A stretch of DNA of 64,000 nt, taken from positions 23,950 to 87,949 of IMG/VR virus record IMGVR_UViG_3300046352_000123. The stretch is one strand, 5' to 3'. Both the position numbers and the translations under genes were made by a program. Source of the stretch: a virus. The notes under the pieces are model-generated. The model had not been told where the DNA came from, ran no database searches, and was given only the letters and a program-made list of their open reading frames with translations. Shown in pieces: positions 9,614 through 17,471 of the stretch; within the stretch, counting starts at the first letter, position 1, and every line of letters begins with the position of its first letter.

Positions 9614-10123
9614 ATGGCATTAAAGATTACATCCCAAATTGGGACAGACAAAGGTATCACGTCAGAAGCGTATGTACGCATTGCGGATTACCAATTAAAC
9701 AAATATGGTTCAGCTAGTTTCCGTATTGAATTATTTCAATCAGAGGAAGATGCGACTCCAGGTACAAACTCTATGCCTGGCATGATGGCCGGTATAGCAC
9801 GTAACCAGCAGATTGGTGAGCATCTCTATGTGCCACTTACAAAGCAGGTAGAAGAGACTGTTACAAGAACTCGCATGGTTGCTGTTCCAGTAGTTACTCC
9901 TACAGAGCAGCAAAGTGCTCCAGATGCAGACGGAAACTCAACAACAACTATTGTTGATGTAACTACTTACGAGCAGCAGGAAGAAGAGTACGAAGAGACA
10001 ATCACTAAGACTGTACCGGATCTTTCTACTGCAGAAGGAGTGGACATTTTTGAATTTGGCTACACTCACCTGAAGACTAAGCTTGTAGATCTATTTGGTG
10101 AAGAGAACGTTGTAGACTGCTAG
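9614..10123 (+). CDS. Hypothetical protein, 169 aa
   Basis: I do not recognise this protein. It begins MALKITSQIGTDKGITSEAYVRI and has a strand-rich first half, then a run rich in Glu/Thr/Val (QVEETVTRTRMVAVPVVTP; YEQQEEEYEETITKTVP) that looks like an extended or coiled linker, and a short helical C-terminus ending in Cys. Codon use matches the structural genes around it. Its position after the fibre cluster suggests a structural or assembly role. A small inverted repeat (GCTAG-GAG-CTAGC) follows the stop directly. Confidence 0.7.
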   Translation: MALKITSQIGTDKGITSEAYVRIADYQLNKYGSASFRIELFQSEEDATPGTNSMPGMMAGIARNQQIGEHLYVPLTKQVEETVTRTRMVAVPVVTPTEQQSAPDADGNSTTTIVDVTTYEQQEEEYEETITKTVPDLSTAEGVDIFEFGYTHLKTKLVDLFGEENVVDC

Positions 10124-10161
10124 GCTAGGAGCTAGCACATTATAATTTGCAGAATTTGAAA

Positions 10162-10183
10162 ATATTCAGTATATTATAATGTA
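10162..10183 (+). promoter_or_regulatory. Promoter-like element, copy 2
   Basis: ATATTCAGTATATTATAATGTA lies in the 83-bp gap before the gene at 10207 and ends 23 bp upstream of its ATG. The 15-base core GTATATTATAATGTA is identical to copies 1 and 3. The T-rich stretch seen upstream in other copies is weaker here. Confidence 0.6.
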
Positions 10184-10206
10184 TACAACTAACCAACCCA
10201 TACCGT

Positions 10207-10716
10207 ATGTCAACAACAGTAAAAACCAAGTTATCTCTAGGTGAGCTTTATGCCCTAGAGAGTGAGATCAACGGAGTTACTAATCCGGAGACAAGAGAGA
10301 AAGTATCCAAAGGTATCATGGGCCACCCATTACCAATGGTAGTACGTTACCACTTAAACAATTTAGTGGAGATTGTAGGCGCTGAAAAGAAGAGTATTGA
10401 CACTATGCGCGATGAGCTTATTACTAAGCTAGGAGAATCTAGTGACAATGGCTTTAGCCTTCCTACATTCAAAGACAAGCTGGATGCTGAAGGACAGCCA
10501 GAGCTTAACGAAAAGGGAGAGGCTGTAAAAATCCTTAACCCAAACTTCATTGAGTTTAACGATGAGATGAACAAGCTTCTTGTAGAAGAAAAAGAGATTG
10601 CACATTATCCCTTCACTATTGAACACCTTGACTTTAACACTGACGAGTCATACCCAGTGTTTTTCAAACTCTTGAGAAGCAAGGAAGAGGAAGTTTCAGA
10701 ACTACCTGCTCAATAA
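10207..10716 (+). CDS. Hypothetical protein, 169 aa, helical and charged
   Basis: It has its own promoter-like element and a strong terminator downstream, so it is probably a single-gene transcription unit. The sequence is rich in Glu, Lys and Leu with long predicted helices (KLSLGELYALESEINGV; YHLNNLVEIVGAEKKSIDTM; NDEMNKLLVEEKEI). There are no signal peptide, membrane segments or catalytic motifs. The monocistronic arrangement with strong promoter and terminator would fit a highly expressed scaffold, capsid-associated or assembly factor, but this is only inference. Confidence 0.7.
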   Translation: MSTTVKTKLSLGELYALESEINGVTNPETREKVSKGIMGHPLPMVVRYHLNNLVEIVGAEKKSIDTMRDELITKLGESSDNGFSLPTFKDKLDAEGQPELNEKGEAVKILNPNFIEFNDEMNKLLVEEKEIAHYPFTIEHLDFNTDESYPVFFKLLRSKEEEVSELPAQ

Positions 10717-10739
10717 AATATTCCTCGTGACCTATAAGC

Positions 10740-10773
10740 AAGCCCCTGGTATTTTACTGGGGGCTTCTTTGTT
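10740..10773 (+). terminator. Rho-independent terminator
   Basis: AAGCCCC (10740-10746) pairs with GGGGCTT (10760-10766) around an AT-rich loop, followed by CTTTGTT. It lies 24 bp after the stop of the 169-aa gene and before the next promoter-like element. Confidence 0.8.
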
Positions 10774-10803
10774 AGTCAACATTTATTTGTAAAAACCACC
10801 AAG

Positions 10804-10823
10804 TTTTGGTATATTATAATGTA
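10804..10823 (+). promoter_or_regulatory. Promoter-like element, copy 3
   Basis: TTTTGGTATATTATAATGTA ends 35 bp before the ATG at 10859, just downstream of a terminator. It is nearly identical to copies 1 and 2 over 15 bases, including TATAAT. Confidence 0.65.
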
Positions 10824-10858
10824 GACTGAAATAGTCCAGTTACTAACTATCCTACCCC

Positions 10859-12355
10859 ATGATACCTACTCTTAGCAATACCGCAGATAAGGGGTGTTCT
10901 CCAGTTTCATCTAATTGTGTTATTTGGCAAGGTCCTAACCTGCCTAGTATCAATTTATGCACCGGGGACTCCGTTTCTGATGTTGTGTACAAGCTGGCTC
11001 AATACATTGTGAACTCCGGTCAGGCTGACCTGGATGTTGATTTGAGCTGCCTTACTACCTCCAACGTGACTGACATGTCCGTTGAGAACATCATCAGCTT
11101 GCTGATTTCTAAAGTATGTACCATCCAGGACCTGGTTAATGACTTAGGTGGCGGGGACACAGTACCCGATCCATTATTGACTATTGCCCAGTGCTTCAGA
11201 ACTACAGACAGTTATGGCGATCCTATCACCAGACTTCAGCACACTGCCTACACAGGCGTAATCGGACTTAAGGTCTGTGCTATTGATACGACTGTCACGG
11301 CACATACTACTACTTTGACCTCTTACGGTAACCGTATCACTGTCTTAGAAGCTGCTATTGCCAACCCGACTACAAACACAGGCACTGTTACCTTGACTTG
11401 CTCAGGTGTAAGTACGCCTCAGACATTAGCCAATGCTATCTTAACCGTAGAAAGCCAGTTGTGTACTTTACGTAACGCAACAGGAACAGCTACGGCGCTT
11501 ACTCAAGCTGCTGCCAATCAGTGCTTGAACCTATCTACATCTCCTGCCTTATCTAAAGCAGGTACTATGGCTGCTATTCCAGGCTGGAAGACTACTGTGT
11601 CTACAACAGCAGATTCACTTACTAACCTTTGGCTTACTTTGTGTGACTTAAGAGATGCGTTTAACACTGTTAAAGGTCTGATCAAAGCAGATTGCTCACA
11701 GGTAACTGTTGACTTTGCTGTCGCGCTTATCAACAACGGTACAGGAGCTAACTTATTCTTCTCTGGCTACAGCTCTATTCCTTCAGGATGGGCTAATACA
11801 CTGGCACAAGGATCTAAGCTTACTATTACAGATGCCCTGGGTAACAAGCACCTGGTGAATATAGACGTGATTGGTGCAGCCAACAACAGTGCTCCATTGA
11901 TCATTCAATTAGAAGGCACGCCACTTAACCTGGCAACAGCCCTTAACTTTACCTTAGAGGCATCACTGACCAACAGCGGTACAACTTGTAACAAGACCGT
12001 TACCAAGAACACGGGTACAGGAACCAATGCTTGCCCTAACCTGGTAGTTACCCCTGGCACAACTGTTATTTCATACAGCTTTGAGCCACCAATCAATAAC
12101 AATGTTTCTTACCGCGTTGAGTTACAAAATGCAGCAGGCGTACAGGTAGGCAGCAAAACATTTGCTAATCCTCAGGGCGTTACATCTGACAGCTTTATCA
12201 ACCTTGTGGAAGGTAACGTATACAAGATCCGCACAGTGGTTACAGTGGGTACATTACCGGCTCAGGAATGTCCATTTGCTTCTTACACCACCATTAACAG
12301 TGGAACCAACGCATGCGGCCTGCCTCCAACGATTGTAAGTGCAACTTTATCCTAA
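10859..12355 (+). CDS. Virion structural protein, probable fibre or spike, 498 aa
   Basis: The start region (PTLSNTADKGCSPVSSNCVIWQGPNLPSINLCTGDSVSDV) is of a type I associate with structural proteins of crAss-like and related Bacteroidota phages. It carries several Cys residues, then a helical segment (VVYKLAQYIV; DMSVENIISLLISKVCTIQDLV), and a long Thr/Ser/Ala-rich strand-prone body with regularly spaced Cys. The C-terminal ~130 residues (GTNACPNLVVTPGTTVISYS ... VYKIRTVV) look like an immunoglobulin/fibronectin-like sandwich. The next three genes continue the Fn3-like theme with gaps of 2-13 bp, so this is likely the first gene of a surface-fibre operon. It may be a head fibre or a tail spike; the sequence does not decide. 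Confidence 0.75.
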   Translation: MIPTLSNTADKGCSPVSSNCVIWQGPNLPSINLCTGDSVSDVVYKLAQYIVNSGQADLDVDLSCLTTSNVTDMSVENIISLLISKVCTIQDLVNDLGGGDTVPDPLLTIAQCFRTTDSYGDPITRLQHTAYTGVIGLKVCAIDTTVTAHTTTLTSYGNRITVLEAAIANPTTNTGTVTLTCSGVSTPQTLANAILTVESQLCTLRNATGTATALTQAAANQCLNLSTSPALSKAGTMAAIPGWKTTVSTTADSLTNLWLTLCDLRDAFNTVKGLIKADCSQVTVDFAVALINNGTGANLFFSGYSSIPSGWANTLAQGSKLTITDALGNKHLVNIDVIGAANNSAPLIIQLEGTPLNLATALNFTLEASLTNSGTTCNKTVTKNTGTGTNACPNLVVTPGTTVISYSFEPPINNNVSYRVELQNAAGVQVGSKTFANPQGVTSDSFINLVEGNVYKIRTVVTVGTLPAQECPFASYTTINSGTNACGLPPTIVSATLS

Positions 12356-12368
12356 CCTCTAATCAGAC

Positions 12369-12881
12369 ATGTCAAATCCTCTTCCTTTAGCAAACTGCAA
12401 CCCATGCCTTGATTGTCCTCCTGCACCGGCAGCACTAACGCCTTGCGTGGATAGTGAGCCTTGTGATGAACTTAGCTTACTGGGCTGTGTAAAATACAAC
12501 GGAGACACCATTGTAGAGGGAAACATTGTCAGCGGAGAACGTTTAGACAGCATCATCCAGAAATTAATTGTAGCGCAGGTAAGCGGTACAAGTTGTATCT
12601 CCCCTACACTCAAGTGCGTAACAGCACTTCGCAGCACGGTGGTTAAAGCCAACTCCATTACTGTAGCCTGGAACGTTCCTTTGGATAATACAGGCTTGAC
12701 CCTGATGTATAAAACAGAGGCGGCCAGCACATGGACATCCGTAGTATCAAACGGCCTGAGTACAAAAGAAGTACTTAGCCTCTCTGCCAGTACTAAATAC
12801 TTGTTCAAAGTAGCCAGCACAGCTTCGGGCAACGTAAACTGCACCTCTGTCACTATTGCAGTGACTACTAAAGCTTCTTAA
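12369..12881 (+). CDS. Small virion protein with Fn3-like domain, 170 aa
   Basis: The N-terminal ~80 residues are Cys- and Pro-rich (PLPLANCNPCLDCPPAPAAL; CVDSEPCDELSLLGCVKY) followed by a short helical part (GERLDSIIQKLIVAQV), echoing the start of the preceding 498-aa protein. The C-terminal ~90 residues have the fibronectin type III pattern: SITVAWNVP, LMYKTEAASTWTSV, LSASTKYLFKVAS, TIAVTTK. The protein is probably exported on the virion surface rather than secreted; there is no signal peptide. Fn3-like modules are common on phage surfaces and are thought to bind carbohydrate or mucin, but binding is not demonstrated here. Confidence 0.75.
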   Translation: MSNPLPLANCNPCLDCPPAPAALTPCVDSEPCDELSLLGCVKYNGDTIVEGNIVSGERLDSIIQKLIVAQVSGTSCISPTLKCVTALRSTVVKANSITVAWNVPLDNTGLTLMYKTEAASTWTSVVSNGLSTKEVLSLSASTKYLFKVASTASGNVNCTSVTIAVTTKAS

Positions 12882-12883
12882 TT

Positions 12884-13120
12884 ATGGGTTCACTGACCAT
12901 CAGTCTTTCTAACGCTGTCAGCTTTACAGGAGGTTACAGGGTAAGATACCGCAAGGTAGGAGAGGTGGCGTATACGTATGCTACGGCTTCTCTTACTGGT
13001 ACTAGCCTGGTCATTACCGGAGTGGATCAAACAGCACAATACGAAGGCATGGTAGAAGGTGTTTGCGTAACCAACGGGATCACTACCTATACCAGTTCAC
13101 AATCATTTATAACCGCATAA
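12884..13120 (+). CDS. Very short Fn3-like protein, 78 aa
   Basis: The ATG lies 2 bp after the previous stop. Almost the whole product is one Fn3-like sandwich: GGYRVRYRKVGEVAYTYA, SLVITGVDQTAQYEGMVEGV, YTSSQSFITA. It is clearly related to the N-terminal half of the next protein (GYRVKWRVVGTTNYTTA). The tight spacing suggests translational coupling. As a stand-alone single-domain protein it probably decorates a larger fibre or the capsid. Role inferred from composition and neighbours. Confidence 0.7.
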   Translation: MGSLTISLSNAVSFTGGYRVRYRKVGEVAYTYATASLTGTSLVITGVDQTAQYEGMVEGVCVTNGITTYTSSQSFITA

Positions 13121-13124
13121 CAGC

Positions 13125-13736
13125 ATGGCTTGTCCAATCACCAGAAGTCTTGTCCTTAACTTTACTGCCCCTTCACCGGCACCGGGTAACGGATATCGTG
13201 TAAAGTGGAGAGTTGTTGGTACAACAAACTACACCACAGCTACAGGACCTTTTACTTCTTCTCCTATTACCCTGACAGGTATTCCTGCCTGTGATAATAT
13301 TGAGGGAACTATTGAAAGTTCATGTACCTCTACTTCTTTTTCTGCACCCGCTAATTTTTCTGCCACTAAAATAAGTGCTTTGGTATGTGGAAGTACGGTG
13401 AGCAGAACCAGCTCTTCTACTCAATTTTATATCTACCCAAAAGAACTCATTGACCTGGCCGCTGCTTCCGGTAATACCATTACCGTAAACTGGGTATCAG
13501 GTGACGTGCCTAACCGCATCAATGTGTATGACTCTGCTGACAACCTTTTAGCCACAACAGGCTGGGTAGGTTCGTCTTCTACGTCAGGGCCTTGGGGAGC
13601 TACTTTAAGCACCGCTACCAGTGGTTCCTTTACATTCAGTAAAACTGCCGGTGATGGCCGTTTCTTTACAATTAACGCAGAGCATGCAGGAAGTTCTACA
13701 CTGACAGATAACTGGCAGGCTACTATTTCTTGTTAA
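13125..13736 (+). CDS. Fn3-like surface protein with second beta domain, 203 aa
   Basis: Residues ~1-85 form an Fn3-like domain (SLVLNFTAPSPAPGNGYRVK; TTNYTTATGPF; ITLTGIPACDNIEGTIESSC). Residues ~90-203 are a different beta-rich domain with few charged residues (FYIYPKELIDLAAASGNTIT; VNWVSGDVPNRINVYDSADN; a closing NWQATISC). That second half has the look of a carbohydrate-binding or jelly-roll-type domain, but I cannot place it in a named family. Starts 4 bp after the previous stop; followed by a terminator, so it closes the unit. Confidence 0.75.
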   Translation: MACPITRSLVLNFTAPSPAPGNGYRVKWRVVGTTNYTTATGPFTSSPITLTGIPACDNIEGTIESSCTSTSFSAPANFSATKISALVCGSTVSRTSSSTQFYIYPKELIDLAAASGNTITVNWVSGDVPNRINVYDSADNLLATTGWVGSSSTSGPWGATLSTATSGSFTFSKTAGDGRFFTINAEHAGSSTLTDNWQATISC

Positions 13737-13777
13737 AGATATTGTCTGAAGTTTTGTTGGTTTTCTTCTGACAGACC

Positions 13778-13815
13778 GAGCCCCTCGCTAGCAATGGCAG
13801 GGGCTCACTTTTGTT
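13778..13815 (+). terminator. Rho-independent terminator
   Basis: GAGCCCCT (13778-13785) pairs with AGGGGCTC (13799-13806), followed by ACTTTTGTT. It ends the Fn3-like gene cluster. Confidence 0.8.
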
Positions 13816-13817
13816 AG

Positions 13818-13839
13818 ACTGTTTACAAACTGTTTACAA
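13818..13839 (+). repeat. Tandem 11-bp direct repeat
   Basis: ACTGTTTACAA occurs twice head-to-tail without spacer, just after the terminator and ~75 bp upstream of the phosphoesterase gene. It sits where a promoter or operator would be expected; no copy of the 15-base promoter-like element is present in this gap. Confidence 0.5.
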
Positions 13840-13886
13840 CTAAGGCATAGAACCAAAGTCATCCCCTACATTTACATTCCATAACT

Positions 13887-13916
13887 ATGGCCTTTTGGCT
13901 ACCTAATATCCTATGA
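13887..13916 (+). CDS. Possible 9-codon leader peptide overlapping the phosphoesterase start
   Basis: An ATG at 13887 opens MAFWLPNIL and stops at a TGA whose first bases overlap the ATG of the next gene (ATGA at 13913). Such an overlap would let a terminating ribosome restart on the downstream gene. Nine codons can arise by chance, so the call is weak. Confidence 0.2.
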   Translation: MAFWLPNIL

Positions 13917-15247
13917 CACTATTGACCAGAGTGTTTGACAGTTTGAAGTGGAAAAAGAACGCTGAATACTGTGCAGACAAACTAGGTATCTCCCAAGAAG
14001 AATACCTGGAGTTAAAGCAAGAGGTCATTGGCATGAAGCAAGACATGATCGAGCATGCCGGTGAAAACATTGATGAAATGGTGCGGCTCAAGCTGCAGAA
14101 AAGAGAGGAGCTGGAGGAGGACGCAGAAGAGGAGGACCAGATCCTGGAAATGAACCACTTCATTGACAACAAGAAATTAGAGGTTAAAGCCTTGCTTACC
14201 TCTGAACCTATGAGTCCTGAAGAGATCATCCTAAGGTTAAGGATTGACACCAACAAGTGGAAGTTATCCACCTACTGGAACAAACAAAAGAAGAACCGCT
14301 GGGAAGTCTCAGCCATGTGTTCTGCCAAGCAAGAACAAGAAGTTACTTTACAAGATGCTGAAGATATTATTATCAAAGCATTTAACCAGGTCAACCTGAC
14401 TCCCAGGATCAGACCTGAGGCCCCTGCCTCCAACTCCAAAGCTTTATTTGTTTATCTCTCTGACCGCCATATTGGTGCGTACGTAGGGGAGACTGCTTTG
14501 TACCAAAATACGTACAACGCACAGGAGTATAAAGACAGAATGGAAGAGGTGCTGTATCAGATCTATCTGCACACCAATACCTTTGGTGCTTTTGAAGATC
14601 TGTATATCATTGACCTGGGGGACAAGATGGATGGGCAGAACGGACAGACCACGCGTGGAGGTCACAGGTTGCCACAGAACATGAGTAACAAGCAGGCTTT
14701 TGAAACCGCTGTCTCTGTAGAGAAGTGGTTCTTTGATACCCTGATAGAAGATAACCTGGCAACTAACTATCACGTATACCAGAACTGTAACTCCAATCAC
14801 GGAGGTGACTTTGATTATATGGTTAACCGCGCTATTGAAATGTACCTGAACGCCGTGTACCCTTGGGTAAAGACACGCATGCTGACTAAGTTCATAGAGC
14901 ATGAAGTATACGGTGAGCATATATTCTTATTTACGCACGGTAAGGATGATGAGGACATGAAGCACGGATTGCCGCTGCACCTCAATGACAAGGTAGAAAA
15001 CTACTTCCGCAAGTATTTGATGTACCATGGGTTTAATCCGCAGGATGCAAACATCTCCATTGTAAAAGGGGACCTGCACATGGCTAACTCTCAGGATACT
15101 TACGGCTTTAGGTACCGTAACGTACTCTCCCTATTTGGAGGCAGTAAGTGGATCGGTACCAACTTTGGACCCAACAAACCTGGGATATGCTTTGACGTTG
15201 TGTGTCGTGATAGTCAGCAAATCTTTGAGAGTAAGTACACCTTTTAA
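13913..15247 (+). CDS. Calcineurin-like metallophosphoesterase, 444 aa
   Basis: The N-terminal ~170 residues are highly charged and helical (long Glu/Lys stretches around residues 50-90, probable coiled coil). From residue ~177 the metallophosphoesterase signature follows in order: D184-x-H186 (SDRHIG), GDKMDG at 236-241, a GNHD-like NSNHGG at 293-298, THGKDD with His342, and GDLH at 386-389 in place of the usual GHxH. All metal-ligand positions appear present, so the enzyme should bind two metals and act as a nuclease or phosphatase. It lies inside the structural gene block, upstream of the neck proteins, which suggests a role in late development, packaging or DNA entry rather than general replication. 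Mre11/SbcD-like nuclease activity is possible but unproven. Confidence 0.85.
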   Translation: MTLLTRVFDSLKWKKNAEYCADKLGISQEEYLELKQEVIGMKQDMIEHAGENIDEMVRLKLQKREELEEDAEEEDQILEMNHFIDNKKLEVKALLTSEPMSPEEIILRLRIDTNKWKLSTYWNKQKKNRWEVSAMCSAKQEQEVTLQDAEDIIIKAFNQVNLTPRIRPEAPASNSKALFVYLSDRHIGAYVGETALYQNTYNAQEYKDRMEEVLYQIYLHTNTFGAFEDLYIIDLGDKMDGQNGQTTRGGHRLPQNMSNKQAFETAVSVEKWFFDTLIEDNLATNYHVYQNCNSNHGGDFDYMVNRAIEMYLNAVYPWVKTRMLTKFIEHEVYGEHIFLFTHGKDDEDMKHGLPLHLNDKVENYFRKYLMYHGFNPQDANISIVKGDLHMANSQDTYGFRYRNVLSLFGGSKWIGTNFGPNKPGICFDVVCRDSQQIFESKYTF

Positions 15248-15270
15248 GTTTAGATTGGAAAAGAGCTTGA

Positions 15271-15291
15271 TTTTTTGTAAATTATAATGTA
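15271..15291 (+). promoter_or_regulatory. Promoter-like element, copy 4
   Basis: TTTTTTGTAAATTATAATGTA lies in the 55-bp gap after the phosphoesterase and ends 11 bp before the ATG at 15303. It differs from the main core by one base (GTAAATTATAATGTA). Confidence 0.6.
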
Positions 15292-15302
15292 GCAGACCTT
15301 GC

Positions 15303-15887
15303 ATGAAGGAATTTAAAGAGCCTGACTTATCTGCCCCACGCTTCCGTCCCAGGAAACTGAATATTCTTACCAAGGAAACTCACCAGGAGTTTATCACCCG
15401 GTATCCAAAGTACAAGAATATTCCCTATGCAGTGTACAAGCAAATTGTCACTGAGTTTAATGGAAAGATATGGGAAGAGGTAATCAATAACCGCGATGGC
15501 GTAGAGCTGCCGGAGCAACTGGGGTATGTCTTTATAGGCACCTGCCCCAGGAAAGTATCTGAAAATGTAGATTACTACAAGAGTAAGATGTATGGCAAGC
15601 GGATACAGAACCAGAACTGGGAGTCTGATCAGTATGTGGCCAAGATTTTCTACACCAACTATGAGGTGAAGTACCGCTTTAGGTTCCACCACATGTGGGG
15701 TTTTTCTGCAGTAAGAGACTTCAAGCGTACAGTTGCAAAGACCTATCCAGAGAACTGGAAGATGTACCCGGTCATTGACAACTTCCAAAAAATATCCCGT
15801 CTACTTAGAAAAGTACATAAGCTGGACATGATTGCTGCAGACACAGAGCAACAGCTACTAGACTATGATGAGTTTGACCTAGACTAA
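15303..15887 (+). CDS. Putative neck/tail-hub structural protein, 194 aa
   Basis: First gene of a tightly packed run that leads to the muzzle/stabilisation protein. The product is basic and aromatic-rich (FRPRKLNILTKETHQEF; GYVFIGTCPRKVSENVDYYK; KYRFRFHHMWGFSAVRDFKR), with no catalytic motif. In crAss-like genomes, ring and tail-hub proteins occupy the equivalent place. I infer such a role from position and length, without a recognised domain. The short leader after the promoter-like element suggests that this begins a neck-tail transcription unit. Confidence 0.7.
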   Translation: MKEFKEPDLSAPRFRPRKLNILTKETHQEFITRYPKYKNIPYAVYKQIVTEFNGKIWEEVINNRDGVELPEQLGYVFIGTCPRKVSENVDYYKSKMYGKRIQNQNWESDQYVAKIFYTNYEVKYRFRFHHMWGFSAVRDFKRTVAKTYPENWKMYPVIDNFQKISRLLRKVHKLDMIAADTEQQLLDYDEFDLD

Positions 15888-15894
15888 TTACCCT

Positions 15895-16572
15895 ATGGCC
15901 AGAACCACTATTGGAGAAGTTATCTCCAGAATCCGTAACCAGTTAAAAGCTGTCAGCCAGGACGCGTTCCTGACTGACCGTTTTATATACAGTCTTGTAT
16001 CCAAGCATGCCAAGTGGCTCATGAAGCGCGAGGACAGCAAGAACAAGCTGATGAGCTTTAACTCGGTATTCCAGACCCTTGACTTTGTGGAGTTAATTGA
16101 AGTGGATGCCGTGGAGGCACACTGTACCGGAATCAAAAGTGGCATCACTTTCAGACGGTCCAAGCACAAAATGCCTACGTTTATGCAAGGCTACTTTGGG
16201 CCTTTGATCCGCCATGTCACTTCCTTAGACGGGTCCCAGGATCTGCAGGCTACCACGTCTGTAAACTACCTGAACATTGCCCGCAGCAAGAACAGCAAAT
16301 ACAACAAGACACTTTACTACTACTTCTTAAATGACTACCTGTACTTCCCCAATTTAGACTGGGATGCGGTGCGGGTAGAAGGCATTTTTGAAGACTCTAT
16401 CAGCCGCTGGAACTGTGATCCAAATGATGACTGTATGCTCAGACAACTGGAGCCCTTCAATGCTCCTGACTACATCCATGGAGAGATAGAAAGCAACGTG
16501 CTCAAAGACTTCCAATTAACCTTGTCCATCCCAACTGACGTTGCACCTGACAAGCAAAACATCCTTAGATAA
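15895..16572 (+). CDS. Putative neck ring/tail-hub protein, 225 aa
   Basis: Starts 7 bp after the previous stop with MARTTIGEVISRIRNQLKAV, a helical opening seen in structural proteins of crAss-like phages. The centre is strand-rich and aromatic (NKTLYYYFLNDYLYFPNLDW). The stop overlaps the next start (TAATG), indicating translational coupling. Together with its neighbours it probably builds the connector between portal and tail. Assignment to a particular ring protein is not possible from the sequence alone. Confidence 0.72.
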   Translation: MARTTIGEVISRIRNQLKAVSQDAFLTDRFIYSLVSKHAKWLMKREDSKNKLMSFNSVFQTLDFVELIEVDAVEAHCTGIKSGITFRRSKHKMPTFMQGYFGPLIRHVTSLDGSQDLQATTSVNYLNIARSKNSKYNKTLYYYFLNDYLYFPNLDWDAVRVEGIFEDSISRWNCDPNDDCMLRQLEPFNAPDYIHGEIESNVLKDFQLTLSIPTDVAPDKQNILR

Positions 16573-17471
16573 TGGGTAAGATAGAGATAAAGTACCGGAC
16601 CTTTGATGAACTCATGTATGAGGTCAATCAAGACTTCACCCTCTATAATGCAGAGGGTATGATAGAGCCTGCCCAGTTGATCAAAGTTGCCCAGCGCGTC
16701 AGCTATGATTTGGGTATGCGCATCCATGGCACAAAGGACAGGGTACTGGAAATTATCAAAGGCAAGGCCAGGCTTCCCGAAGACTTCTATGTGATGAACT
16801 ATGCTTTGCTCATGGACTCTTACAAGGTCCAGGAGCCGGTCATTGCAGGCAGGCAGACAGAAGATGTCAAGTTTGTGGTAGACCCGCAGGTTTGCCGCGT
16901 ATGTGGCTCACAGGCTATGGCTTGCGGATGCACGGATACTTACACTACAACCAATGAGTGTGGTGATACCTGGGTCGTGGTGGAGAAGATCCGCAACCAG
17001 ACCCGTATCTATGACCACTTTGAGAAGCTGCATTTTTCCACTTCTAAATTCCTGAGCGACTATGCCAAAAAGCAGGGACTTGCCGGACATGGTGATGTAA
17101 GCCAGGGAGAAATTAAAAATGGATTTATCTACACTTACCTGGAGACAGGCAAATTGTATGTGAACTATGAAGGAGCTTTAGAGGATGAGGAGGGAAACCT
17201 GCTTGTTCTGGATCACCCGTTGATCAATGAGTATTATGAATACGCACTAAAGAAGCGCATCCTGGAGAACTTATATATGAACGGGGAGGATGTGGGCCAG
17301 CGTATCCAGCTGATAGAACCTTTATACAGGGCTGCCAGAAACAATGCTCTGACGGTAGTCAACACCCCTGACTTCAAAGAAATGCAGGACCTCTTTGCAA
17401 TGAACAGAAAAGCCATGTACCACAAGTACTATACTCCTTTCCAATCTGCTACTTACAAGACTTATAAATAA
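16572..17471 (+). CDS. Putative neck ring/adaptor protein with Cys-rich insertion, 299 aa
   Basis: Coupled to both neighbours (TAATG overlaps at each end). The sequence is mixed alpha/beta with a Cys-rich insertion around residues 108-131 (VCRVCGSQAMACGC ... NECG) that could bind zinc. The flanks (YALLMDSYKVQEPVIAGRQ; RTYDHFEKLHF-like strands; LVLDHPLINEYYEYALKKRI) are typical of phage connector proteins. Its place immediately before the large stabilisation protein matches the crAss-like order, where a ring protein precedes the muzzle gene. The role is inferred from synteny. Confidence 0.72.
   Translation: MGKIEIKYRTFDELMYEVNQDFTLYNAEGMIEPAQLIKVAQRVSYDLGMRIHGTKDRVLEIIKGKARLPEDFYVMNYALLMDSYKVQEPVIAGRQTEDVKFVVDPQVCRVCGSQAMACGCTDTYTTTNECGDTWVVVEKIRNQTRIYDHFEKLHFSTSKFLSDYAKKQGLAGHGDVSQGEIKNGFIYTYLETGKLYVNYEGALEDEEGNLLVLDHPLINEYYEYALKKRILENLYMNGEDVGQRIQLIEPLYRAARNNALTVVNTPDFKEMQDLFAMNRKAMYHKYYTPFQSATYKTYK

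Noticed and set aside
12359-12853. A 164-codon minus-strand frame opposite the 170-aa Fn3-like gene
   Set aside because: It mirrors the plus-strand gene almost completely; the plus-strand product has a clear Fn3 pattern and fits the operon, while the antisense product shows no domain and isolates itself from any minus-strand neighbours.
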